Shown here in pieces: positions 1 to 8,201 of a stretch of 42,117 nt of DNA (position 1 is its first letter; every line of letters begins with the position of its first letter). The notes beneath the pieces were generated by a model. The model saw only the letters and a program-made list of their open reading frames with translations, was not told the DNA's origin and did not search any database. The translations under genes and the position numbers were made by a program. The stretch comes from Burkholderiaceae bacterium (GTDB lineage Bacteria > Pseudomonadota > Gammaproteobacteria > Burkholderiales > Burkholderiaceae): the NCBI GenBank assembly GCA_947448415.1, contig CANFMT010000021.1:1-42117 (forward strand), read 5' to 3'.

Positions 1-865
1 ATGAAGCAGCAATTAACAAGTTCGCAGTCTTAGCATCTACTTTTAATACTTGCGTGAGGTAGAACAAAGCATAGAACTGACCTGTGTACCAAACCACCGC
101 TTGACCTGCAACCAGACCAAACAATGCCAAGATAACAATCTTCAAGTTCTTCCATTGACCGAATGACTCAGACAAAGGAGCTTTAGATAATTTGCCTTCT
201 TCTTTCATCTTCTTGAAAGCTGGTGATTCATTCATGGACAAACGAATCCATACGGAAACCGCCAACAATGCGATAGAAACGATGAAAGGAATACGCCAGC
301 CCCAAACATCAAAGTCTGGACCAGTGAATTCACGTGTGAACAAAATCACGAGTAAGGAGAGGAACAAGCCCAAAGTAGCTGTTGTCTGGATCCAAGCTGT
401 GTAAGCACCACGACGACCTTGAGGAGCATGCTCTGCAACATAGGTAGCAGCACCGCCGTACTCACCGCCCAAAGCCAAACCTTGAAGCATACGCAATGCG
501 ATCAAGATCACAGGAGCAGCAACACCGATAGTTGCGTAGTTAGGCAGAATACCCACGATGAAGGTTGCGCCACCCATCAAAAGAATGGTGACCAAGAAGG
601 TGTATTTACGACCGATCAAGTCACCTAAGCGACCAAACACCAACGCGCCAAATGGACGTACGATGAAACCAGCAGCAAACGCTAACAAAGCGAAAATGAA
701 GGCAGAGCCAGCATCTAAGCCTGAGAAAAACTGCTTGGCGATAACGGCAGCCAAAGAACCGTAAAGATAAAAGTCGTACCACTCAAAAACCGTACCCAAA
801 GATGACGCAAAAATAACTTTGCGTTCTTCAGCGGTCATTGGGGCTGCTTTAGTTGATGTTGACAT
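1..865 (-). CDS. MFS transporter, metabolite:H+ symporter (ProP-like) type, partial
   Basis: This is a proton-coupled inner-membrane permease of the major facilitator superfamily, MHS group, whose members carry osmolytes or organic acids. Only the first 288 codons are present; the C-terminal part lies beyond the left edge. The ATG at 865-863 follows GGAG with a 6-nt gap on the reverse strand. The translation shows EWYDFYLYG in the first membrane segment, the loop motif GRLGDLIGRK after RPFGALVF, and LQGLALGGEYGG before the fifth segment, all MHS hallmarks. It is divergent from the TRAP operon across a 331-base gap, so the two uptake systems may share control, but that is inference. The substrate cannot be told from sequence. 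Confidence 0.9.
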   Translation of the reverse strand, partial: MSTSTKAAPMTAEERKVIFASSLGTVFEWYDFYLYGSLAAVIAKQFFSGLDAGSAFIFALLAFAAGFIVRPFGALVFGRLGDLIGRKYTFLVTILLMGGATFIVGILPNYATIGVAAPVILIALRMLQGLALGGEYGGAATYVAEHAPQGRRGAYTAWIQTTATLGLFLSLLVILFTREFTGPDFDVWGWRIPFIVSIALLAVSVWIRLSMNESPAFKKMKEEGKLSKAPLSESFGQWKNLKIVILALFGLVAGQAVVWYTGQFYALFYLTQVLKVDAKTANLLIAAS

Positions 866-1196
866 CAGTAGCTCCTAACTATTTTTATTAAATAAAAAAC
901 AACGGTTGATTATGCGTTGAAAAAAACCAAAGAAATCCACTACTTAGGGTAATTCCTCATCAAATAGAGTCGGGGTTTTCCCGAAAAATGTGTATTTGGC
1001 ACAACGAATTTAAACCCTGGCGATATTAGGGTTTAGCACTATTTTGTGGCAATCCGCCCAAGTAAGGTGCGCACACATTAATTGCGGTGCAAACCCATCA
1101 AATGAAGCTTCTGGTACACCACTTTAATAAGCTCTGAAGTTAGCAAAAGGCATAACAAAATGCCGCCAAACAATTACTAAACAAGGAGCAACGCAA
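866..1196. other. Divergent intergenic region between MFS and TRAP genes
   Basis: This 331-base gap has no plausible gene. It should hold promoters for both divergent units. It contains an A/T-rich stretch next to the MFS start (about 880-905), a small TCGGG/CCCGA hairpin at 970-984, and an 8-bp perfect inverted repeat at 1011-1035. Just before the TRAP gene is a clear Shine-Dalgarno AAGGAG (1183-1188), 8 bases from its ATG. I could not place a convincing -35/-10 pair. Confidence 0.6.
1011..1035. repeat. 8-bp inverted repeat, candidate operator
   Basis: TAAACCCT (1011-1018) and AGGGTTTA (1028-1035) are perfect inverted arms around a 9-base spacer. The centre-to-centre distance of 17 bases suits a dimeric regulator. 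The repeat lies near the middle of the MFS/TRAP divergent gap, where an operator would be expected. No regulator gene is adjacent in the window, so the assignment is only positional. Confidence 0.4.
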
Positions 1197-2282
1197 ATGA
1201 AAAGACGTGACTTTTTAGGCAAGACAGCACTTGGCGCTGCCGCAGGAGTGTTAGCGGCCCCAGCAATCGCACAATCCATGCCAGAAGTGAAATGGCGCTG
1301 TGCATCCAGTTTCCCCAAAAGCCTAGATACCATTTATGGTGGTGGTGAATTTATTTCCAAACGAGTAGCTGCTTTAACTGATGGTAAGTTTCAGATCCGC
1401 ATCTTTGGTGCCGGAGAAATCGTTCCTGCTTTTGGCACAGTTGATGCAGTGCAACAAGGCACCGTTGAATGCACGCATACTGCTGGCTATTACTTTGTCG
1501 GCAAAAACAAGACCTTTGCTTTTGACACTACCGTTCCATTTGGCATGAACCAGCGCCAGCAAAATGCTTGGATGTACTGGGGAGGCGGATTAAAGCTCCA
1601 ACGTGAATTCTTGCGCGACTACAACATTATTTCTTTCCCAGCAGGTAACACTGGAACCCAGATGGGCGGTTGGTTCAAAAAGCCAGTCAAAACCGTTGCG
1701 GACCTCAAAGGTCTCAAGATGCGTATCGCTGGCCTCGGTGGTGAGGTGATGTCCCGCCTAGGCGCAATTCCACAACAAATCGCCGGCGGCGATATTTACC
1801 CAGCACTTGAAAAAGGTGTGATTGATGCGGCTGAGTGGGTTGGTCCATACGATGATGAAAAATTGGGCTTCTATAAAATTGCTCCTTATTACTACTACCC
1901 AGGATGGTGGGAAGCTTGCTCGATGTACTCCATGTACGTCAACATCAAGGAGTGGGAAAAGTTACCGAAGCAATACCAAGAAGCCCTTGCTTCAGCTTGC
2001 GCCGAATGCAATATCGATATGATGGCCGAGTACGACTACAAGAATCCAATCGCTTTGCAAAGCTTGATCAAGAATGGCGTCAAATTACAGTCGTACTCTA
2101 CAGAAATTATGAAAGCAGCATCTACTGCTGCCTTTGAAATGTATGAGGAAGAGGCCGCCAAAAATCCATCGTTCAAGAAGATTTACGAGCCTTGGAAAAA
2201 ATTCCGTAACGATCAAATGCTATGGAACAAAGTTGCCGAACAAACTCTCATGAGCTTCATGCTAACTAATCCAGTTAAATAA
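1197..2282 (+). CDS. TRAP transporter periplasmic binding protein, TakP-like (DctP family)
   Basis: This is the periplasmic solute receptor of a tripartite (TRAP) Na+-driven transporter. The N-terminus carries a Tat signal with RRDFLGK followed by a hydrophobic stretch and a likely cleavage after APAIAQ (residue 26). The 361-aa length is normal. LKMRIAG holds the family's carboxylate-binding arginine (R176), and IDAAEWVGPYDDEK (W214 region) plus YYYYPGWWE are typical of the TakP branch, whose characterised members bind 2-oxo acids, or lactate in the Thermus homologue. A small 2-oxo or 2-hydroxy acid is therefore the best substrate guess, by family only. A clear AAGGAG site supports the start. 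It heads a run with the two permease genes and a GGT-like enzyme. Confidence 0.93.
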   Translation: MKRRDFLGKTALGAAAGVLAAPAIAQSMPEVKWRCASSFPKSLDTIYGGGEFISKRVAALTDGKFQIRIFGAGEIVPAFGTVDAVQQGTVECTHTAGYYFVGKNKTFAFDTTVPFGMNQRQQNAWMYWGGGLKLQREFLRDYNIISFPAGNTGTQMGGWFKKPVKTVADLKGLKMRIAGLGGEVMSRLGAIPQQIAGGDIYPALEKGVIDAAEWVGPYDDEKLGFYKIAPYYYYPGWWEACSMYSMYVNIKEWEKLPKQYQEALASACAECNIDMMAEYDYKNPIALQSLIKNGVKLQSYSTEIMKAASTAAFEMYEEEAAKNPSFKKIYEPWKKFRNDQMLWNKVAEQTLMSFMLTNPVK

Positions 2283-2301
2283 AGGTTATTAGGAGTCCGA
2301 T

Positions 2302-2844
2302 ATGCCAAAACAATTTTTAGTTTTTGCAAGCTTCGTTGATCGCTTAAATGACCGTTTTGGTGTATTGGCGAGTTGGATGGTATTGATTGCTGTACTGGTG
2401 AGCACGGGAAATGCGCTCATTCGGTACGGCTTCAATGTCAGCTCCAACGGCTGGCTTGAAGCACAGTGGTATTTATTCGCTGGCATGGTGATGTTTGGTG
2501 CCGCAACCACTTTTCGCCTGAATGAACACGTACGCGTAGATGTACTTTATGCAATGTACCCCAATCGAGTTCGTCTTTGGCTCGACTTTTGGGGTGGCAT
2601 TGTTTTCTTCCTCCCGATGACCATCATCATTGGTTACTACTCTTGGGAATTTTTTATCACTTCGGTGATTCAAAATGAAACTTCGAGTAATCCTGGTGGC
2701 TTAATCCGCTGGCCAGTGCGCGGCATTATTACCTTAGGCTTCTTCTTGCTTACGCTTCAAGGCCTTTCAGAAATCATCAAACGTTACGCTGCTTTGACAG
2801 GTCTGATTCAAATTGATCCTAAATACGAAAGACCACTCCAATGA
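2302..2844 (+). CDS. TRAP transporter small permease subunit (DctQ family)
   Basis: This 180-aa inner-membrane protein is the small permease of the TRAP system. It has four hydrophobic segments, at roughly residues 20-40, 52-70, 92-115 and 138-158, as DctQ proteins do. GWLEAQWYLFAGMVMFGAA and the NEHVRVDVLY stretch after the second segment are typical of the family. It starts 19 bases after the binding-protein gene with TAGGAG upstream, and its stop overlaps the start of the large permease by 4 bases (ATGA), which suggests translational coupling. It has no catalytic role and forms the membrane complex with the large subunit. Confidence 0.92.
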   Translation: MPKQFLVFASFVDRLNDRFGVLASWMVLIAVLVSTGNALIRYGFNVSSNGWLEAQWYLFAGMVMFGAATTFRLNEHVRVDVLYAMYPNRVRLWLDFWGGIVFFLPMTIIIGYYSWEFFITSVIQNETSSNPGGLIRWPVRGIITLGFFLLTLQGLSEIIKRYAALTGLIQIDPKYERPLQ

Positions 2845-4286
2845 TTAGCCAAGATTTAATGGCCCCCATCATGTTTGGTGGCCTGATTGTATTTTTATTA
2901 ATCGGATATCCAGCTGCGTTTTCACTCGGTGCTGTTGGATTATTCTTTTCTTTCATCGGCATTGAAATGGGCATGTTTCAGCCCACTTTCTTGCAAGCAT
3001 TACCGGACAGGGTTTTCGGCATTCTCTCGAATGACTTGCTGCTCTCCATACCCTTCTTCACCTTCATGGGTGCCATTCTGGAAAAGTGTGGGTTAGCAGA
3101 AGACATGCTTGAGGGCTTGGGTCAGTTGTTTGGCCCTATCCGTGGTGGTCTAGCTTATGCGGTCATTATTGTTGGTGCAATCCTCGGCGCAATTACTGGA
3201 ACCGTTGCAGCATCTGTAATTGCTATGGGATTAATCTCCCTGCCAATCATGTTGCGCTACGGCTATAACCCGCGCGTAGCAACTGGTGTGATCGCTGCCT
3301 CAGGAACCATTACACAACTTATTCCACCTTCGCTCGTTTTGATTGTGTTGGCAGACCAATTAGGCAAATCGGTTGGGGATATGTATGCGGGCGCCATTGG
3401 ACCATCCATCATTCAAGTAGTCTTGTTCTGTTTATTTATTTTCTTCTTGTCGATTTTTAGACCTCAAGATGTGCCAGCACTTCCTCCTGAGGCTCGTCCA
3501 AAAATTGACTGGAAGTTATTCAAGAAAATTCTATGGGGCATTGTTCCTTCTATTGCCCTAATCTTCTTGGTACTAGGAACCATTTTGATGGGGCTAGCGA
3601 CTCCAACTGAAGGTGGTGCGATGGGATCTGTTGGCGCATTAGTTCTCGCTGCAATGAACAAGCGCCTACAAAAACCTTTGGTCTGGGAAGCCATGACTTC
3701 CACTATGCGCATCAATGCCATGGTGATCTTCATTCTGATTGGATCAACGGTCTTTGGCTTAGCATTCCGAGGTGTAGATGGCGACCTATGGATTGAGCAT
3801 CTTTTATCTAGCCTACCTGGCGGCCAAGTAGGATTCTTGATTGTGGTGAACTTGTTTGTTTTCTTCCTAGCCTTCTTCTTAGACTATTTTGAAATCGCTT
3901 TCATCATCATTCCACTATTGGCTCCAGTTGCAGATAAGCTTGGCATTGATCTGATTTGGTTTGGCGTACTTCTCGGCGCCAATATGCAGACCTCATTCAT
4001 GCATCCGCCATTTGGCTTTGCGCTGTTTTATCTTCGTGGGGTTGCACCTAAATCACTAAAAAGCTCTGATATTTACTATGGAGCCTTGCCATGGGTGGGC
4101 TTACAACTCATTTTGGTGGCGATCATTATCTTTATTCCAGAAACCGTTACCTACTTTGTTGATAAACCAGCTGTAGCAATGGATGTCAATGCACCATCTG
4201 TCGATCCCCTTGAAGGCGTGCAGCAAAACGAGATCACTGTAGACTCTAGTTCAGAGATCGAGCGTCAATTGCGAGAAAATAAATAG
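2841..4286 (+). CDS. TRAP transporter large permease subunit (DctM family)
   Basis: This is the ion-coupled transport subunit of the TRAP system in the inner membrane. Its 481 residues are almost entirely hydrophobic helices with family signatures such as SGTITQLIPPSLVLIVLAD and TPTEGGAMGSVGAL. It is about 50 residues longer than a minimal DctM. The extra length is a hydrophilic C-terminal tail after the last helix (from about residue 435, ending IERQLRENK), presumably cytoplasmic. Such tails occur in the TakM-like branch, but the function of this one is unknown. The gene overlaps the small permease by 4 bases and sits 12 bases before the GGT-like gene, so all four are probably one transcript. 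Confidence 0.93.
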   Translation: MISQDLMAPIMFGGLIVFLLIGYPAAFSLGAVGLFFSFIGIEMGMFQPTFLQALPDRVFGILSNDLLLSIPFFTFMGAILEKCGLAEDMLEGLGQLFGPIRGGLAYAVIIVGAILGAITGTVAASVIAMGLISLPIMLRYGYNPRVATGVIAASGTITQLIPPSLVLIVLADQLGKSVGDMYAGAIGPSIIQVVLFCLFIFFLSIFRPQDVPALPPEARPKIDWKLFKKILWGIVPSIALIFLVLGTILMGLATPTEGGAMGSVGALVLAAMNKRLQKPLVWEAMTSTMRINAMVIFILIGSTVFGLAFRGVDGDLWIEHLLSSLPGGQVGFLIVVNLFVFFLAFFLDYFEIAFIIIPLLAPVADKLGIDLIWFGVLLGANMQTSFMHPPFGFALFYLRGVAPKSLKSSDIYYGALPWVGLQLILVAIIIFIPETVTYFVDKPAVAMDVNAPSVDPLEGVQQNEITVDSSSEIERQLRENK

Positions 4287-4298
4287 AGGGGCTTTGCA

Positions 4299-5897
4299 AT
4301 GCAATCAAAGTGGGGTATTAGGGGGATGGCGGTAGCACCGCACTCCCTCGCTTCTGAATCAGCTTTAGCAGTTCTGCGTGAAGGCGGCAATGCCTTAGAA
4401 GCAATGGTGGCAGCAGCCGCTACCATTGCCGTTGTCTACCCCCATATGAATTCCATAGGTGGCGACTCTTTTTGGGTGCTCCACTCGCCTGGCAAAGCTA
4501 TGGGTGGTATCGATGCCTGCGGTGCAGCTGCAGGCTTGGCCACTAAGCAATGGTATGCGGAGCGCGGCATTGCTAAAGCGATTCCATTTCGAGGGGCAGT
4601 TGCTGCCAACACAGTTGCTGGAACGATTTCTGGTTGGGGCGCTGCTCACAAACTATCCAAACAAGGTCTAGGTGGAAAGATTCCTTTGTCACGTTTATTG
4701 GCTGATGCTATTTACTATGCAGAAGCAGGTGTCCCGGTAACCTATAGCCAATCGAGTTTGACAGCAAAGAAACGTGAAGAGCTTAGCCAAATCCCTGGGT
4801 TTGCAAAAACTTTCCTAGTGAATGGCAAAGCTCCGGCTGTTGGAAGTATCTTCAAGCAAGAGCGTCTTGCAAAAACCTTACGACAAATCTCCGAAAAAGG
4901 CACGGATGATTATTACCGTGGCGATCTTGCTCAATTATTAGCAAAAGAATTAACCGATATCGGTAGCCCCTTACGCTTAGATGATCTGAATCGCCACCAT
5001 GCCAAGCTTATTGACCCTTTAGAGTTAAAACATAGTCTAGGTAATGTTTACAACATGATTCCGCCCACACAAGGCGTTGTGTCGCTGATGATTATTGGCA
5101 TCTTGGATCAATTGAACTTAAAACGATTTAAGGTGGACAGTGCTGAATATGTTCATCACTGCGTTGAAGCAACTAAGCAAGCCTTTAAGATTCGCGATCA
5201 ATTTGTAACAGACCCTGCGTATATGACAAAAAATGCGCAGTCTTTTTTGTCACCTGCATTCTTAAAAAAACTTGCCAAGAATATTGATCCAGACAAAGCA
5301 TTGCCATGGGGTCAAGGCAAGGGTCCAGCTGATACGATTTGGATGGGTGTGATTGATGGCGATGGCAATTGCGTATCCTTCATTCAAAGTATTTATCACG
5401 AGTTCGGGGCAGGCATCGTTCTTCCTAAATCTGGAGTGAATTGGCAGAACCGCGGCTGCAGCTTCTCTTTGGATCCAAAAACACTCAATCACCTTGAGCC
5501 CTATCGCAAGCCATTTCACACACTAAACCCAGCAATGGCTTTATTTAAAGATGGTCGCTCAATGGTCTATGGAACGATGGGTGGCGATGGTCAACCACAG
5601 ACACAATGTGCTGTATTTACTAGAACAGCAACTTATGGCCTTGATCCGCAAGATGCGATTAGCCGGCCACGCTGGTTACTCGGTCGCACTTGGGGTCAAA
5701 CGAGTGACAGTCTAAAACTCGAATCACGCTTTAGTCCATGGGTTGCAAAAGAACTCCATGCATTAGGCCATGAGATAGAAATGTTAGATGCCTTTGATGA
5801 GACCGTTGGTCATGCAGGCTGCATCATCCGTGATCCTTCGGGTACCTTGCGTGGTGGCTGGGATCCAAGAAGTGATGGAGCAGTTAGCGCGTTTTAG
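4299..5897 (+). CDS. Gamma-glutamyltransferase-family Ntn hydrolase
   Basis: This is a 532-aa member of the GGT family, which are N-terminal-nucleophile hydrolases that cleave themselves. The predicted nucleophile is T346 in the segment DTIWMGVIDGDGNCVSF, which aligns with TTHYSVVDKDGN of E. coli GGT. Autocleavage there would give a subunit of about 345 residues and one of about 187. No signal peptide is visible: the protein begins MQSKWGIRGMAVAPHSLAS, so it should be cytoplasmic, unlike periplasmic GGT. Cytoplasmic relatives include oxamate amidohydrolase (HpxW). It lies 12 bases after the TRAP permease, which suggests that it acts on what the transporter imports. Substrate unknown. Its 3' end overlaps the convergent channel gene by 14 bases. 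Confidence 0.85.
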   Translation: MQSKWGIRGMAVAPHSLASESALAVLREGGNALEAMVAAAATIAVVYPHMNSIGGDSFWVLHSPGKAMGGIDACGAAAGLATKQWYAERGIAKAIPFRGAVAANTVAGTISGWGAAHKLSKQGLGGKIPLSRLLADAIYYAEAGVPVTYSQSSLTAKKREELSQIPGFAKTFLVNGKAPAVGSIFKQERLAKTLRQISEKGTDDYYRGDLAQLLAKELTDIGSPLRLDDLNRHHAKLIDPLELKHSLGNVYNMIPPTQGVVSLMIIGILDQLNLKRFKVDSAEYVHHCVEATKQAFKIRDQFVTDPAYMTKNAQSFLSPAFLKKLAKNIDPDKALPWGQGKGPADTIWMGVIDGDGNCVSFIQSIYHEFGAGIVLPKSGVNWQNRGCSFSLDPKTLNHLEPYRKPFHTLNPAMALFKDGRSMVYGTMGGDGQPQTQCAVFTRTATYGLDPQDAISRPRWLLGRTWGQTSDSLKLESRFSPWVAKELHALGHEIEMLDAFDETVGHAGCIIRDPSGTLRGGWDPRSDGAVSAF

Positions 5898-6513
5898 TAA
5901 TGAACATTTTTGGCACGCGCAGATCCCAATGAATCGCCGCTGCGCGTAGTCCAAAAATTGCCAACATGCAAATGACAGAGCCCTCAAGATCGTATTGTGG
6001 AAAGAAATTCAAAATCAGCACATAAGCACAACAACCCAAAGTAACCGGAATGGCATAAAGCTCGTGCGACATGATGAGTGTTTTTCTGCCAGCCAATATA
6101 TCCCGTATTAAACCGCCACCAATAGCGGTGATCACCCCCAAAATTACCGAAGCAACTGGCAAGCCATAACCCATACTCCATGCCTTATCAGCCCCCTGAA
6201 TACCAAACAGGGCAGCGCCAAAGCCGTCGATATATAACATCCAACGATAAATTTGTGGCTGCGTAAAAAAAGATTCGGCTACAAAAGTGAGCACGCTAGC
6301 TCCCAATGCAAGCCAGACATAAATCTGGTTCTCAGACCAAAACACTGGGGCTTCCAAAATAATATCGCGGATGGTGCCGCCGCCAATCGCAGTAATCAGG
6401 CCTAGCACCAAGATGCCAAAGAGATCAACGCCACGATCTGCAATCGCAAGCACGCCGGTCACTGCAAACGCCATGGTTGCAATGATGCCAATCCAAAACT
6501 GAATCTGTTCCAT
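5884..6513 (-). CDS. TRIC-type cation channel family protein (UPF0126/YicG-like)
   Basis: This is a 209-aa inner-membrane protein of the prokaryotic TRIC (trimeric intracellular cation channel) family. It shows the family's internal duplication: TAIGGGTIRDIIL at residues 41-53 recurs as TAIGGGLIRDILAG at residues 129-142, 88 residues later. These glycine-rich kinks line the pore in solved prokaryotic TRIC structures. About seven hydrophobic segments are visible. The last 14 bases overlap the convergent GGT-like gene. It starts 89 bases from the divergent GST gene. Some bacterial members have been proposed to carry glycine or other small solutes, so the transported species here is uncertain. 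Confidence 0.88.
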   Translation of the reverse strand: MEQIQFWIGIIATMAFAVTGVLAIADRGVDLFGILVLGLITAIGGGTIRDIILEAPVFWSENQIYVWLALGASVLTFVAESFFTQPQIYRWMLYIDGFGAALFGIQGADKAWSMGYGLPVASVILGVITAIGGGLIRDILAGRKTLIMSHELYAIPVTLGCCAYVLILNFFPQYDLEGSVICMLAIFGLRAAAIHWDLRVPKMFITKTR

Positions 6514-6602
6514 AGCAAGAAGTCTATAGCAATTTAGTTAGGGGCAGACTAAATTCTGAGTCGTCAATATACTGATGGCAAAAGATTCACAGGAAGTCTC
6601 TT

Positions 6603-7289
6603 ATGACATCAAAACCCAAGCTCTACAGTTTTTGGCGTAGCTCTGCTGCGTTCCGTGTACGCATCGCTCTAAATCTTAAGGGCGTGGATTATGAGGTGAT
6701 CCCCGTTCATCTCAATAAGCATGGCGGTGATCAACTATCTGAAGCCTATGCAAATAAAAATCCAAATCGCTTAGTGCCTTTATATGAAGACGGCAAAAAT
6801 TGCATTCATCAATCTATTGCCATCATTGAGTATCTAAACGAAATACAACCCAATCCACCTCTGCTGCCAAATTCGCCTGCTGACCGCGCTTGGGTTCGCT
6901 CTCTTGCAATGGATATTGCTAGTGATATACATCCCATGAGTAATTTAAGAGTGCTGCGTTATCTCATAAAACAACTTGGTATCAGCGCACAAGCAAAAGA
7001 TAACTGGTATCAACACTGGATTCGGCTGGGGCTAGAGAGTCTAGAAAAGCAATTGGCTAATGATCCAAGAGTAGGAAGATTTTCATGTGGCGATCATCCT
7101 GGCTTAGCAGATATTTGTTTAGCGCCACAAATCTTTAACGCCTTAAGCAGCAAAATGGATATGAGTCCGCACCCTACACTTATGAGAATCTTTGCTGAGT
7201 GTATGCAATTACCAGCCTTTATTGATGCCTCATGGGAAAAGCAAGTTGACGCCGAAGGTCTAAACCCGATTGCTCCACCACAGAAATAA
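6603..7289 (+). CDS. maiA: Zeta-class glutathione S-transferase, maleylacetoacetate isomerase-like
   Basis: This 228-aa GST has an N-terminal thioredoxin-like domain (about 1-85) and an all-helical C-terminal domain. The opening LYSFWRSSAAFRVRIALNLKG matches MaiA, which isomerises maleylacetoacetate to fumarylacetoacetate in tyrosine catabolism with glutathione. Zeta enzymes usually have SSCS there; here it reads S13-S14-A15-A16, so the cysteine is absent while the serine is kept. NPNRLVPLYEDG and HQSIAIIEYL are the glutathione-site strands. An AGGAAGT site precedes the ATG. No other homogentisate-pathway gene is nearby, so the physiological substrate is open. The 3' end overlaps the convergent transporter gene by 30 bases. 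Confidence 0.83.
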   Translation: MTSKPKLYSFWRSSAAFRVRIALNLKGVDYEVIPVHLNKHGGDQLSEAYANKNPNRLVPLYEDGKNCIHQSIAIIEYLNEIQPNPPLLPNSPADRAWVRSLAMDIASDIHPMSNLRVLRYLIKQLGISAQAKDNWYQHWIRLGLESLEKQLANDPRVGRFSCGDHPGLADICLAPQIFNALSSKMDMSPHPTLMRIFAECMQLPAFIDASWEKQVDAEGLNPIAPPQK

Positions 7290-8189
7290 TGAGAGCGTTA
7301 AGAGTGAGCCGATAGTCGTCATTAATACCACCCTGGAAATCACACTACCATCAGCCTTGTAATACTGCGCCAACATAAAAGGTCCGGTACCAGTCGGCAA
7401 GGCACTCAAAATAATAATTGCACTCACCCACATAGTGGGTAACTCTAAAATGGGCCCGGCAATTACCCAGGCTATTAAAGGCTGAATAAAGAGTTTTGCA
7501 AAACTAATTCCCCAGGCTTTACTTGGAGCGGCATCACTTTTTTGCATTAAGAACAAACCAATGGATACCAGTGCGCAAGGGGTTGCAGCAGCAGCTAAAA
7601 ATGCAATGACTTGAGCAAACGGATCATACAAAGTAAATTCACTGGAAGCCCATAACAAACCTACTACTGGCGCAATCAACAATGGATTGGTACATAGCGA
7701 TTTGAGGACACTGACGATAATTTCATGAGGTTTTTTGTGTGAAAGTATTCCGATTTCAATCAAAATAGTTGCCAAGGCAAACATCACGAACACAATGAAT
7801 GTAGAGATGATGGCTGGCGCTAATCCATCTTGACCCAATGCCAGCAAACAAAGCGGAATGCCCATATATCCGGTATTTGAATAGGATGCGCTTAGACCAT
7901 TGAAACTAGCCGCAGCAAGATCCTGACCATAGCGCCAACTTATAAGTAGCACCAGAACAAATACTGACAAGCAACTCACTAAAAATGCTGTAATGAAGCC
8001 AGGCTGCCAAAGAGACTGCCAACCACTGTTAGCAGCAAAGTTAAAGAGTTGAGCGGGTAAGGCCAACCAAACCACAAAACGATTTAACTCAGTAGAGGCG
8101 CTTGCACCTAGCCTGCCGGTACGACCACAGAGATATCCAATTAGGATGAGCGCAAATACCGGTAAAACTACATTAAATACGTAGAGCAC
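7260..8189 (-). CDS. AEC-family (auxin efflux carrier-like) transporter
   Basis: This 309-aa inner-membrane transporter of the AEC family (PF03547) has about ten hydrophobic segments. FVVWLALPAQLFNFAA near residue 40 and YSNTGYMGIPLCLLALG (about 105-120) are the conserved N-terminal half motifs; ALPTGTGPFMLAQYY near the end is the C-terminal half signature. Bacterial members include malate/lactate and other carboxylate carriers. It lies 12 bases after the gamma-carbonic-anhydrase-like gene, so the two are probably cotranscribed. Its last 30 bases overlap the convergent GST gene, so readthrough of either gene would give antisense RNA to the other. Confidence 0.87.
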   Translation of the reverse strand: MLYVFNVVLPVFALILIGYLCGRTGRLGASASTELNRFVVWLALPAQLFNFAANSGWQSLWQPGFITAFLVSCLSVFVLVLLISWRYGQDLAAASFNGLSASYSNTGYMGIPLCLLALGQDGLAPAIISTFIVFVMFALATILIEIGILSHKKPHEIIVSVLKSLCTNPLLIAPVVGLLWASSEFTLYDPFAQVIAFLAAAATPCALVSIGLFLMQKSDAAPSKAWGISFAKLFIQPLIAWVIAGPILELPTMWVSAIIILSALPTGTGPFMLAQYYKADGSVISRVVLMTTIGSLLTLSLFLWWSNRV

Positions 8190-8201
8190 TATTAATAAAG
8201 C

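Noticed and set aside
192..764. Three short forward open frames near the left edge
   Set aside because: They are shadows of the reverse-strand MFS gene, whose translation is fully conserved there.
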